A model generated the notes under the pieces. It did no database searches, had not been told where the DNA came from, and saw only the letters and a list, made by a program, of their open reading frames with translations. Below, one piece after another: positions 1-7,815 of a DNA stretch of 10,890 nt (position 1 is its first letter; each line of letters opens with the position of its first letter). The DNA is taken from assembly GCA_017501055.1 (NCBI GenBank), contig JAFVXP010000045.1, forward strand, positions 1 through 10,890, in the 5' to 3' direction. The translations under genes were made by a program, and so were the position numbers. This DNA comes from Clostridia bacterium (GTDB taxonomy: Bacteria > Bacillota > Clostridia > Oscillospirales > CAG-382).

Positions 1-424
1 CCATACTTCCAACGTACTGAAGGCGTTCTTCGTCAAGCATTGCAAGCAACGAGCTTTCGTGTTCTTCTTCCTGAGCACGAATATCAATGCTTTCCGGAAC
101 TTCGTCTGCAAGCTTTTGATATTCGTCCTGTGCAGCTTCCTCGCCACGTTCCATAAGCTTTACGGCAAAGGTAAATCCGAAAACACGTGCAAAGAGGGTG
201 TATTTTAAAACCTTAAGCTTTTCGGGCTTCATCTCTATGCCCGTATAGCTCTTCCAAATTTCGTAATGGCTTGCTTCTTCCTGTGACAAGCGTTTTAAGG
301 TTTGTTTGTTTTCTTCGCCCTTTGCGAATTTAGCTATTTTTTCGTAAATTACGCTTTCGGTCAGCTCGTTTTGCTGCATTTTTTTGATAAGCTCAAGAGA
401 CTGAGCAGATATTGTTTTTTCCAT
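1..424 (-). CDS. Ferritin-like/VIT1 (CCC1) family metal transporter, N-terminal part (cut by left edge)
   Basis: The gene starts at 424 and is cut by the window edge after 141 codons. The visible part is an all-helical ferritin-like (rubrerythrin-type) domain. It has the acidic metal-site pattern of this family: NELTE near residues 19-23, EEASH at 49-53, a central LMERGEE at 90-96 and QEEEHE at 118-123. It ends in DEERLQYVGSM, the junction that in relatives leads straight into a VIT1/CCC1 membrane domain moving Fe2+ or Mn2+ out of the cytosol; that domain would lie beyond position 1. The ATG has a clear GGAGG (430-434) lying between it and the stop of the glutamine synthetase gene 11 nt upstream. 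The two genes therefore probably share a transcript. Family assignment rests on recognised sequence; the transport half and the exact metal are inferred. Confidence 0.82.
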   Translation of the reverse strand, partial: MEKTISAQSLELIKKMQQNELTESVIYEKIAKFAKGEENKQTLKRLSQEEASHYEIWKSYTGIEMKPEKLKVLKYTLFARVFGFTFAVKLMERGEEAAQDEYQKLADEVPESIDIRAQEEEHESSLLAMLDEERLQYVGSM

Positions 425-435
425 ATTTTCCTCCG

Positions 436-1860
436 TTAAAGGTTGAAATATCTATCGTATTCCGCAGGGTGAGGTATTGCGGAAAGCTGACGTATCTCTT
501 CCCTTTTTGCTTTTATGAAGTTATTGATAAGCTCTTTGGGGAATACGTTTTCTGCGGTAAGATAATCGTTATCCATTTCCAAAGCGTTAAGAGCTTCCTC
601 GAGAGAGGCGGGCAGGCTTTGGAGCTTTGCCTTTTCTTCCTCGGGAAGGTGATAAAGGTTTACGTCATAAGGACCCCAGCCGTTTTCGTGAGGATCTATC
701 TTATTCTTAATACCGTCAAGACCAGCCATAAGTATTGCCGCATAGCAGAAATAGGGGTTGCAGGTCGCATCGGGATTACGAAGCTCGAAACGGCGTTTTT
801 CGGGTGCTTTTGCGTATGCGGGAATACGTATTACCGCACTTCTGTTTGAGGTTGCATAACCGACGGTTACGGGTGCTTCAAAGCCGGGAACAAGACGTTT
901 GAAGGAGTTTGTGCTTGGGTTGGTTATCGCACAGAGAGAGCTTATATGCTTGAGCAGACCGCCCATGAACCAATGTGCTTCTTTACTTAGCTTTGCATAG
1001 CCGTTATCGTCGGAGAAGACGGGCTTGCCGTCCTTAAGGAGAAGCATGTGCACGTGCATACCGCTTCCCGCCTCGCCCCAGATGGGCTTTGGCATAAACG
1101 TTGCGGTCTTGCCGTATTTGAGCGCAGTATTATGAATGATATATTTTATCATCATCGTCTTATCCGCCATATCGGACATTTTGCCGAGCTGGGGTTCAAT
1201 TTCGAACTGACCCGATGCCGCAACCTCGGGGTGATGATAATTTATCTCGATGCCTGCATCGTTCATGTGCATACACATCTCACTTCTGCATTCGTAAGCA
1301 ACGTCGAAGGGTTTTGCGATATGATACGCCTTCTGCTTGGGTACGACAACGCCCAAGCCTTCGCTATCGCTGTTCCAATAGGACTGTTGAGCATCAACGG
1401 TTGCGGAGATTCTATTGGGTTGAACCTCCCAGCCGACGTTATCGAATAGATAAAACTCAAATTCGGGCAATATCATCATTGTATCTGCAATACCAAGCTC
1501 TTGCATATATTTTTCTGCCGCAAGAACGATATTACGGGTATATTGAGCGAGCGGGCGGTTTTCGGGGGACTCGATTATCATTGCGTTGCCCGTCATAGAG
1601 AGCGTGGGGATTGAACAGAACGGGTCGATGACCGCAGTATCGGGATCGGGGATAAACACCATATCGCTTTTTTCGACAACGGCATAGCCATAGTTTGAAG
1701 CATCAAAGCCGATACCGCTTTTTAAAGTATCCTCCGAGAAATTCTTTGCAGGTATAGTTACGTGGCGGTATTGTCCGTTAATATCGACCATTTTAAAGTC
1801 GATCATCTGAATACCGTTTTCATTTATCAGATTGAAAATATCTTGTACGGTTTTGCTCAT
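436..1860 (-). CDS. glnA: Type I glutamine synthetase (GSI-beta-like)
   Basis: This enzyme makes glutamine from glutamate, ammonia and ATP in the cytosol, as a dodecamer in this family. At 474 aa it is full length. Visible signatures are PEFEFYLF (132-139) with metal-binding glutamates, GQFEIEP (217-223), the ATP-site segment PKPIWGEAGSGMHVH (257-271), SNRSAVIRIP (338-347), RFELRNPD (357-364) and a C-terminal PHPAEYDRYF. It carries the insertion typical of the beta subtype (about 145-185, including YWNS and the AYHIAKPFD stretch). It also has NLYHLPEEE (401-409), which aligns with the NLYDLPPEE adenylylation-site segment of E. coli GlnA, so Tyr403 matches the modified tyrosine. Whether it is modified here is unknown. 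The ATG at 1860 has AAGGAG (1869-1874) 8 nt upstream and its own promoter. No GlnR-like TGTTA-N7-TAACA operator was seen. Confidence 0.95.
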   Translation of the reverse strand: MSKTVQDIFNLINENGIQMIDFKMVDINGQYRHVTIPAKNFSEDTLKSGIGFDASNYGYAVVEKSDMVFIPDPDTAVIDPFCSIPTLSMTGNAMIIESPENRPLAQYTRNIVLAAEKYMQELGIADTMMILPEFEFYLFDNVGWEVQPNRISATVDAQQSYWNSDSEGLGVVVPKQKAYHIAKPFDVAYECRSEMCMHMNDAGIEINYHHPEVAASGQFEIEPQLGKMSDMADKTMMIKYIIHNTALKYGKTATFMPKPIWGEAGSGMHVHMLLLKDGKPVFSDDNGYAKLSKEAHWFMGGLLKHISSLCAITNPSTNSFKRLVPGFEAPVTVGYATSNRSAVIRIPAYAKAPEKRRFELRNPDATCNPYFCYAAILMAGLDGIKNKIDPHENGWGPYDVNLYHLPEEEKAKLQSLPASLEEALNALEMDNDYLTAENVFPKELINNFIKAKREEIRQLSAIPHPAEYDRYFNL

Positions 1861-1868
1861 AAGCTCTG

Positions 1869-1923
1869 CTCCTTGAATTTTATTTATTTTATTTATTGTA
1901 CCATAAATTTACACGATCCGCAA
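1869..1923 (-). promoter_or_regulatory. Promoter and ribosome binding site of the glutamine synthetase gene
   Basis: Read on the minus strand, TTGCGG (1918-1923) is followed after 17 nt by TACAAT (1895-1900), which has a TG one base upstream (extended -10). The -35 matches the sigma-A consensus at only three positions, so the extended -10 probably carries the activity. The AT-rich leader of roughly 30 nt ends in AAGGAG (1869-1874). The promoter sits just beyond the terminator of the upstream operon, so this gene pair has independent transcription. Confidence 0.65.
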
Positions 1924-1930
1924 CAATAAA

Positions 1931-1967
1931 AGCCCTGTTTACAGAGGTTTAGTCTGTAAACAAGGCT
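1931..1967 (-). terminator. Intrinsic terminator of the polysaccharide operon
   Basis: Two 15-nt arms (1931-1945 and 1953-1967) are complementary apart from one G-U pair on the minus strand and enclose a 7-nt loop. On the minus strand the stem is followed by TTTTATTGTT and begins 8 nt after the TAA of the ATP-grasp gene, which fits a rho-independent terminator for that operon. On the plus strand it is followed by ATTTTTTATT, so it could also stop any antisense transcript. Confidence 0.9.
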
Positions 1968-1975
1968 ATTTTTTA

Positions 1976-3202
1976 TTAGAGAAGGTCGGGAAGAAGGTCG
2001 TGACGCATAATATCGTTACCGTTTGTATCCAAAACCTTTACGGATTCAACGGCAATACGGTGTTTGCGGTTAAATTCTTCCAACGTATCCGCCTGAACGG
2101 TTATACCTGCAATACGGTCGCTGCTGCTGGCAACACCACGCACGTTCATACCCTGCGGACGAAGTGCATAATAATCGGTGATGATTCCCTGTTCGAGCAT
2201 TTCGTCAAAGCCTTCCAATCTATCGAAGGTGCCGGGAGTGCAATAGATGAAGTCGTTTACGATATATTTATTCTGGGGTTCTTTCAATTCAACAACCGGC
2301 TTTTCACCGACAGTAAGATCGATAACTGCCTTTACAACGTCGAAACCGCAGGAGCGTTTGATGAGCAAATATTTCATATTGCCGCCGGTTCTTGCGCAGA
2401 ATTCGAGAACCGAAACACGCTTGCCGTTGTTTATCATCTGGATAAGCATGGGAGAATCTACAAGTCCGAAAGCATCGGCGATCTTCTGTGCAACTTCTTC
2501 GATCTGTTCAACGATCTCGGGTGTGGTTGCGGCAGGGTATCTTCCACGGAAGATTATGAATCTGTCGTTATCCTTGATCTTTTCGCTGTTGGAGATGCAA
2601 AGGAGCTTTGCTTTTCCGCCTTCAACGTATACGTCAACGCTTATCTCCTCGCCCGAGCAGAATTCTTCGACGATAACGTCGCCGCAACGGCTTATTTCGG
2701 ACGCTTCCTTGAAATAAAGCTCCAATTCTTCGGGTGTGAACGCTTTACGGACACCTCTGGAGCTGTATGCATCGACAGGTTTTACAACGAGAGGATATTC
2801 AAGATGCTTGATCCTGTCCCAATCAAGCGTGCTCATTTCAACGTGGCGTGACGTGGGAATATCGTTTTCGGCAAAAATACGCTTCATATATTTTTTATCG
2901 GAAACGTTTACTGCCGTTTGATAGTCGATATAGCAAGGCAAGCCGAGCATTTCGGAAACCTGCGCAACGATAAGAAGAACCTGGTCTGCACAAACGGTTA
3001 TGAGAAAATCAACCTGTTCCTTCACCGCGACGTTCTTTACTTCTTCAACGTCAAAAATGGGAATTTGATAGAAGATATCGGCATACGGTCTTGCCAACGC
3101 ATTTGCGTTACCGTCGGCAAGGACGGTTGTAATATTTCTTTCTTTAAGCTGTTTTATTAATTCGATCTGAGGCAAACCGCCTGCAAGAACAAGTGCTTTC
3201 AT
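1976..3202 (-). CDS. ATP-grasp ligase of a polysaccharide cluster
   Basis: This 408-aa protein has the layout of an ATP-grasp carboxylate-amine ligase. A Rossmann-like preATP-grasp domain opens with MKALVLAGGLPQ and covers about residues 1-90. Next comes DKKYMK (102-107), the ATP-binding strand YPLVVKPVDAYSSRGVRK (136-153), the hinge VIVEEFCSGEEISVDV (176-191) and the metal-site segment VLEFCARTGG (265-274). The remaining roughly 110 residues are a separate C-terminal domain. The usual Asn in ExNxR is Cys269 here, a variation found in several ATP-grasp families. Such enzymes join a carboxylate to an amine through an acyl phosphate; the substrate cannot be read from the sequence. An amino acid joined to the sugar made by this operon is a reasonable guess. 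The ATG at 3202 is preferred over an in-frame TTG at 3226 because AAAGGA lies 8 nt upstream of it and the TTG overlaps the preceding gene. It is the last gene of the operon. Confidence 0.85.
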   Translation of the reverse strand: MKALVLAGGLPQIELIKQLKERNITTVLADGNANALARPYADIFYQIPIFDVEEVKNVAVKEQVDFLITVCADQVLLIVAQVSEMLGLPCYIDYQTAVNVSDKKYMKRIFAENDIPTSRHVEMSTLDWDRIKHLEYPLVVKPVDAYSSRGVRKAFTPEELELYFKEASEISRCGDVIVEEFCSGEEISVDVYVEGGKAKLLCISNSEKIKDNDRFIIFRGRYPAATTPEIVEQIEEVAQKIADAFGLVDSPMLIQMINNGKRVSVLEFCARTGGNMKYLLIKRSCGFDVVKAVIDLTVGEKPVVELKEPQNKYIVNDFIYCTPGTFDRLEGFDEMLEQGIITDYYALRPQGMNVRGVASSSDRIAGITVQADTLEEFNRKHRIAVESVKVLDTNGNDIMRHDLLPDLL

Positions 3203-3218
3203 AGTCTGTATCCTTTCG

Positions 3219-4145
3219 TTATCCAAAAATCGTATGAATCAATTCATTCGTATCGTCGCCTGCTTGAGGCGCGAAGCGTTTTATAAAGGAATTTTCGGGA
3301 GTGTCGCCCTTCACGAAGGGGTTATAGTTTGTATAGTGGATCGAATATCCAAAATAGCGATATGCGCTTTTGGTATTACCGACAAAGAGGAATTTATATC
3401 CCAGATCGTCTCGCAATATCGGTACGGACGGGAGAGAGACCGCATAGTACGGATAGGAGAAGAATTGCGGTTTATATCCGCACTGCTTCTCTATCTTTTC
3501 GTTAAGAGGCTGCATATCCTTCATCAAGATGTCTCTGTATTTTGAAATATCCTCGTCCTCACGCATCATCGCACTCCAGCTTTCGTCGAAGTTCGTATGA
3601 AGGTCGTACGTCCTCGAGCCGAATTCGATAAGACCCGATTTTGACATTTGCGATATTTCGGTCCACGTGCAATATTGGTCGACCCAAGTATCGTTTGCGC
3701 TTGCAAAATCGACAGCGTTGCCGTAAATCGACACGTTTGCAGGCATTCCGTATTCCTGCAATAAAGGATAGGCATATTTATAGAAGCTTCTCGAGCAATT
3801 ATCGATGGTTATAAGCATACATCTTTCGGGAAGGTCTATCTTTCCGTCGATGAACTGTTGAAGCTCGTTTATCGTTATTGCTTTGATGTTATTATTCTTG
3901 AGATGAATCAAGAATTCCTCAAATTCGTCTATATGAACCGAGGCTTCATCGATTGCAAAACCGTTTGCAATATCTTCATCGGTATGGAATTGGGTATAAC
4001 ATACTGCGCCGACACGAACCGTTTGTTTATTAAGCGAAAACAAAACCGAGATTCCTATTGCCGAAACCAAAACTGCAATTACGCCAAGGCAGATATAGAA
4101 CGATTTCAGATCTAATTTATTCAGTTTTTTTATGAAAAACTTCAT
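3219..4145 (-). CDS. Membrane-anchored NodB-fold (polysaccharide deacetylase-like) protein, probably inactive
   Basis: This 308-aa protein has a short basic N terminus and one hydrophobic helix (about 16-38), so the rest should sit outside the membrane. The body follows the NodB deacetylase pattern: an EFEEFLIHLKNNNIKAITINEL segment (about 74-95), a first motif LITIDNC (111-117), AYPLLQEYGMPANVSIY (125-141), a second motif GSRTYDLH (176-183) and FFSYPY (228-233). Active members have TFDDG and S-H-T-x-D-x-H. Here the metal-binding second Asp is Asn116 and the first His is Arg178, while His183 remains. Loss of two of three metal ligands argues against deacetylation; binding, scaffolding or a changed reaction are alternatives. 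It starts 19 nt after the flippase gene, with AAGG about 8 nt before the ATG. The fold call is firm and the loss of activity is inferred. Confidence 0.85.
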   Translation of the reverse strand: MKFFIKKLNKLDLKSFYICLGVIAVLVSAIGISVLFSLNKQTVRVGAVCYTQFHTDEDIANGFAIDEASVHIDEFEEFLIHLKNNNIKAITINELQQFIDGKIDLPERCMLITIDNCSRSFYKYAYPLLQEYGMPANVSIYGNAVDFASANDTWVDQYCTWTEISQMSKSGLIEFGSRTYDLHTNFDESWSAMMREDEDISKYRDILMKDMQPLNEKIEKQCGYKPQFFSYPYYAVSLPSVPILRDDLGYKFLFVGNTKSAYRYFGYSIHYTNYNPFVKGDTPENSFIKRFAPQAGDDTNELIHTIFG

Positions 4146-4164
4146 GTTTTAACCTTCTTCGGTA

Positions 4165-5604
4165 TTATTTCGCCTTTTTTCTCTTTTTGAGAAGACCTAA
4201 GATCAAATCACGTTTGATATAAGCGCCGGTCAAGGTCGCAATACCTGCAACGGCGATAATACCCCAACGAACAAGAGTGTTTTGATACAAAAGTCCTGCT
4301 GCCAACGCAACACCCAAAACGAGTGCAACACAAGCCACAAAGCCCTTAAGGTTGACAACGGACGCGGATTCGCCCGTTCTCTTAACAAGGAAGTATCCGC
4401 AAACGAAGAGAACTGCAAACGCTATTGCATTAATCCAAGCAAGGCTGTTAACACCGTATACGGGCAAGAGGTAGACCTTTGCCGCAATGCTCATAATTGC
4501 AACGACAGCGGTACACCAAGCGGTTGCGATTACACGTTTTTCGTAAGTGAGGATTATTGTGAAAACGGTGGTAACCGCCTGGATCATAGCCGCAAGGATA
4601 AGACCGGGCATTAATTCGGTTGCGGCGGCATATTTGCTTCCCCCCAAAACCAAGATGATTTCGGGAGATACGAATATCAACGCAAGCGACAATGCCGAGA
4701 TACCAGCTACGTAGAAGAACAAGCCTTTACGTGCGGTTTTATATTTTTTCTGCTCCAAGCAGTCCATAAGCCAAGTTGTGACTGCACCCGAGATAGATTG
4801 CAAAAGCAACGTCAAAACGGTGGTTGCGCTGGTGGTTATACTTACCAATGCAGCCGTGTCTGCACCCAAGACGTTCTTTGTTACGATAACGTTGGTGGAA
4901 GTGAGCATATATGCCGTGAGATAATGCACCAACAACGGCAGTGAAAGCTTGAACGCATAGGTACAATGCTTTACCTTAAAGCCTCTGCCTCTATACAAAA
5001 GGACTGCGCCGCAGAGTATACCAACCGCTGTGGAAGGGCCGTAGAAACCGTAGATACGGGCAGGAAGACGAAGGCTTTGCTCCGCCAATACAACCATTAC
5101 GACCGAGATCAACGTGGGAACCAATGCGTTAAACACCGAGATGGCGGCAACGGATTTATAACGGTAAAGCGTTCTTTCACGGGCAAGATATATCTGCTTA
5201 CACGATTGGAACGTGAGCGTGAAGAACATCATATGAACGAATTCACGGGGGATCGAAACGATATTATATATCCAATCTCCGCCGAACAGAAACACAAGAT
5301 AGACCAATGCCGTAAAGCCGATTGCGGCAATAGAAACGGAAGAAACGTATTTATCGAAATCTTCCTTATGGTCGTAGTATGCTCTGTTTACGGTATTATA
5401 TAATTCTGCACCCGTCAAGACGAGCAACGTGGTCTGCCAGCTTGCATAGTTTGAAAACTCGCCGTACGAGGTCTTGTCCATAAGACGGGAAAAAATGGGA
5501 GTTGTTATAAAGGACAAGCTCTTGACCAAAAACGTACTGATAACGTACCAAGCACCCGCTTTAAGCGCAAGCTTTGTACTGCCTCTGGCTTCTTTTTCAG
5601 CCAT
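4165..5604 (-). CDS. Wzx-like polysaccharide flippase (MOP superfamily)
   Basis: This 479-aa protein consists almost entirely of hydrophobic helices, about 12-14 of them, as usual for oligosaccharide flippases of the MATE/MOP superfamily. The N terminus after the first basic residues (WYVISTFLVKSLSFITTPIF, then SRLMDKTSYGEFSNYASW) is the typical family opening. A central segment near residues 215-245 with LSLPLLVHYLTAYML is also characteristic, and the C terminus is lysine-rich. It should move lipid-linked repeat units across the cytoplasmic membrane. The ATG at 5604 is chosen over an in-frame TTG at 5610 because the TTG would overlap the stop of the polymerase gene; GAGGG lies about 10 nt upstream of the ATG. 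The gene begins 2 nt after the polymerase gene ends, indicating translational coupling. A role in lipid-linked glycan export is strongly suggested by the neighbours. Confidence 0.88.
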   Translation of the reverse strand: MAEKEARGSTKLALKAGAWYVISTFLVKSLSFITTPIFSRLMDKTSYGEFSNYASWQTTLLVLTGAELYNTVNRAYYDHKEDFDKYVSSVSIAAIGFTALVYLVFLFGGDWIYNIVSIPREFVHMMFFTLTFQSCKQIYLARERTLYRYKSVAAISVFNALVPTLISVVMVVLAEQSLRLPARIYGFYGPSTAVGILCGAVLLYRGRGFKVKHCTYAFKLSLPLLVHYLTAYMLTSTNVIVTKNVLGADTAALVSITTSATTVLTLLLQSISGAVTTWLMDCLEQKKYKTARKGLFFYVAGISALSLALIFVSPEIILVLGGSKYAAATELMPGLILAAMIQAVTTVFTIILTYEKRVIATAWCTAVVAIMSIAAKVYLLPVYGVNSLAWINAIAFAVLFVCGYFLVKRTGESASVVNLKGFVACVALVLGVALAAGLLYQNTLVRWGIIAVAGIATLTGAYIKRDLILGLLKKRKKAK

Positions 5605-5606
5605 TC

Positions 5607-6923
5607 TCAACTTTCCCTCTTTTCTTTGATTGCTTTAAACTTATTCATTATCTTTCCTCTGATACCTGCGGTTTCCTCCGCAAGCCAGCTTGTTTCCGAA
5701 ACACGGTGGCCCTCCATAAGCAAGGTTACGTAATAGAGCATAAAGAAGGTTCCGTGAGTATGTGCGCTGAAGAAGGAAACGATGACGATGATCGTCGAAA
5801 CCAGCATATAGCCGACGTTGAGCTTTAAGATACTCTTAACGTAGAATTCATAAGAGAACACAATACCTATAACGCCGTATTTATATGCCATAGCCATAAA
5901 TCCGGGAACGTTGAAGGAAAGTGCCTTTGTATTATCCGCCACACCGAAGATCCATTCAAGTGACGTCATTTTCTTTAATTCTCTCGTTGCCAAGGCGGTT
6001 CTGCCTGCGATTGCCGTCGAGCCTTCGGAGCTGCTGAATATACGTATAACGCTGTTTCTGACAAACGGCACAAACACTATTGCCAACACAACAACAGACA
6101 ATATTACGCCAACCATGATAAGATTGCGTTTGCGGAAAATATTCTTGAAGGAATATGTACCGTTTTCTTCGTTACTCAACAAGAAGAACGCACCCCATGC
6201 AACGGCGGTTACGGCAATACCCATACCCGAAGTGGAAAGAACTATTGCAAAGGTTATTAATAACGTAATGATCCAATCCTTACGCTGTTTATTCTTGCCG
6301 AATAGCGACAAAACAAGCGCCGGGAAGGAATACATAAACAAATGGGAGGGTTCCAAGAAGAACGCAGAAGGTCTGTAAAAACTGCTTTTAACGCCGTTTA
6401 TACCGTAACGTCCCGTTTTAACACCCAAGATCCATTGCTTACATTCGGGCAAAAGCGCTTTATCGGGAACCAACTGCAAATGGAATCCCAAAATATAATA
6501 GCAAGCATACTGAATCAACAGGCACGCACCTGCGGCTGCGGCAATGAAGGTTAATGCCTTTTTGACGGATTCGGTATCGATGCCGTCCTGTGCCATAGAC
6601 AAAAATAAGAACAGCATAAGAATTACCTGGGCAAGCTCTGTGAAGTTTGTGCCGTGGTCAAACAGCTTATACACAAAAAACACGCTGAGCACAAATAGAA
6701 GGCTTATATTTTTGTAATTCACCGTACCCGAGCACAATACTCTTATAAAAAGATACGGAGATACCAACAGCAACAGAGTTGTCGAGGCGTTATCGATAAT
6801 ACCGACATAATGCTGTAATATCGGCATTAATGCCAATATACAAGCCACAACAACGTCTATTCGCTTTTTATAAGCATCTAACCAAGAATTTATGCTATTC
6901 TTAAAAGACATTAATTTTTTCAT
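5607..6923 (-). CDS. Wzy-like O-antigen/exopolysaccharide polymerase
   Basis: This 438-aa protein has many membrane helices (about 10-12) and one large polar loop (about 147-185). The loop ends in RPSAFFLEPSHLFMY (184-198), the R-x(n)-EPS signature that recurs in O-antigen polymerases and ligases of the Wzy/WaaL superfamily. The segment after it (IITLLITFAIVLSTSGMGIA) also matches this group, in which STSGxG is frequent. The expected role is joining exported repeat units on the outer face of the membrane. Such proteins diverge strongly, so the assignment rests on topology, the EPS motif and the adjacent flippase. The ATG at 6923 has AAAGGA about 9 nt upstream. It starts 70 nt after the phosphoglycosyl transferase gene; that gap holds a GAAACGTTTC palindrome but no convincing terminator. 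Confidence 0.82.
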   Translation of the reverse strand: MKKLMSFKNSINSWLDAYKKRIDVVVACILALMPILQHYVGIIDNASTTLLLLVSPYLFIRVLCSGTVNYKNISLLFVLSVFFVYKLFDHGTNFTELAQVILMLFLFLSMAQDGIDTESVKKALTFIAAAAGACLLIQYACYYILGFHLQLVPDKALLPECKQWILGVKTGRYGINGVKSSFYRPSAFFLEPSHLFMYSFPALVLSLFGKNKQRKDWIITLLITFAIVLSTSGMGIAVTAVAWGAFFLLSNEENGTYSFKNIFRKRNLIMVGVILSVVVLAIVFVPFVRNSVIRIFSSSEGSTAIAGRTALATRELKKMTSLEWIFGVADNTKALSFNVPGFMAMAYKYGVIGIVFSYEFYVKSILKLNVGYMLVSTIIVIVSFFSAHTHGTFFMLYYVTLLMEGHRVSETSWLAEETAGIRGKIMNKFKAIKEKRES

Positions 6924-6993
6924 GAATCCGATTCCTTTTGTCGATGTTCAGACAAACACAACTGTCGAGAAACGTTTCGGGGCATTGGAAAAC

Positions 6994-7773
6994 TTAATTT
7001 GCTTCGGTTTCCTTATTTTCTTCTGCATTTGCTTCGGTTGCAGCTGCGGCTGCCGCCTCTGCTTCTGCTCTTATATCGCTTTTGGTTCTTGTATCAAGAA
7101 GATTTTCACCGTTGAAGCCGACACGGTTTGAATTCGTGCGGATCTCGCTTTTGGAGAAAACGACCTGAACGGTTTTGAACACCATTTTTACGTCCAACCA
7201 GAAGCTTACATTTTCTACGTAGTAAATATCGCTTTCGAACTGAGCGTTCCAAGTCCAGGATTTTGCGGTGATCTCTTTTTCGCCGTTAAGGTTCCAGCAA
7301 GCAAGGCCGGGACGAACGCTGTGACGGTATTTATGACGTTGGTTATACAAAGGAAGATAGTTTATCATCAAGGGACGGGGGCCGATTATCGACATCGTTC
7401 CGTTGAACACGTTGAAAAGACCTGCCAATTCGTCAAGAGAGGTCCTTCTTAAGATTCGACCGAATTTTGTAATACGCTGTGTGGGAGGAAGAAGGTTGCC
7501 CTCCTCATCGGTCTTGTTGTTCATCGAACGGAACTTATACATATCGAAGATCTTTTCGTCTTTACCGGGACGCTTTGCTATGTAGAAGATAGGTCTGCCG
7601 TGATAGATAAGCTCGAGAAGGCAAAGTACAAGCAAAACGGGGCTTAAAATCAATATTGCAGTACCGCTTAACACGATATCCAAAATACGTTTTACGTAAC
7701 GGGTATATATTGAATCACGAGGGGTTGGAATATCGGTTCTGATTTCCGTCATATCGTTTTTATTCTCGTTCAT
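6994..7773 (-). CDS. PglC/WcaJ-type phosphoglycosyl transferase (bacterial sugar transferase)
   Basis: This 259-aa monotopic enzyme transfers a sugar phosphate from a UDP-sugar to undecaprenyl phosphate, the first committed step of lipid-linked glycan assembly. It is the short PglC-like form without the polytopic N-terminal domain. A re-entrant membrane helix lies at about 34-53 with the Ser44-Pro45 break. It is followed by RPIFYIAKRPGKDEKIF (60-76), MYKFRSM (78-84), ITKFGRILRRTSLDELAGLFN (101-121) with the Asp114-Glu115 catalytic pair, and SIIGPRPL (128-135). Beyond the usual domain end at about residue 210 there is a polar extension finishing in an Ala/Glu-rich tail (234-259), in which a 12-bp sequence encoding TEAN occurs twice. 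The ATG has AAAGGA 9 nt upstream and lies 42 nt after the aminotransferase gene. Sugar specificity cannot be told. Confidence 0.93.
   Translation of the reverse strand: MNENKNDMTEIRTDIPTPRDSIYTRYVKRILDIVLSGTAILILSPVLLVLCLLELIYHGRPIFYIAKRPGKDEKIFDMYKFRSMNNKTDEEGNLLPPTQRITKFGRILRRTSLDELAGLFNVFNGTMSIIGPRPLMINYLPLYNQRHKYRHSVRPGLACWNLNGEKEITAKSWTWNAQFESDIYYVENVSFWLDVKMVFKTVQVVFSKSEIRTNSNRVGFNGENLLDTRTKSDIRAEAEAAAAAATEANAEENKETEAN
6997..7038. repeat. Tandem-like 12-bp direct repeat encoding the acidic tail of the phosphoglycosyl transferase
   Basis: ATTTGCTTCGGT occurs at 6997-7008 and again at 7027-7038, exactly 30 bp apart and in frame. Both copies encode TEAN on the minus strand. The stretch between them and the alanine run beyond also have biased composition, which suggests growth by slippage or duplication. 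Confidence 0.8.
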
Positions 7774-7815
7774 AGCAACTTTTCCTTTCGGTATATGCCG
7801 ATTTTTTAGAATTCT

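Noticed and set aside
2000..2851. Long plus-strand open frame (283 codons) opposite the ATP-grasp gene
   Set aside because: The minus-strand frame has clear ATP-grasp motifs, a ribosome binding site and a terminator. The plus-strand frame has none and is a mirror of its codon bias.
3226..3226. TTG start giving an 8-residue longer ATP-grasp protein
   Set aside because: It overlaps the upstream gene and has no ribosome binding site; the MKALVLAGG start at 3202 has AAAGGA at good spacing and is the usual family opening.
6924..6993. Terminator or second promoter between the phosphoglycosyl transferase and polymerase genes
   Set aside because: Only a 10-bp GAAACGTTTC palindrome and weak short repeats are present; there is no U-tract and no convincing -35/-10 pair.
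7791..7802. Short palindrome CGGTATATGCCG between the aminotransferase and phosphoglycosyl transferase genes
   Set aside because: Only three strong base pairs at each end and no U-tract; it lies just before the ribosome binding site and is probably chance.
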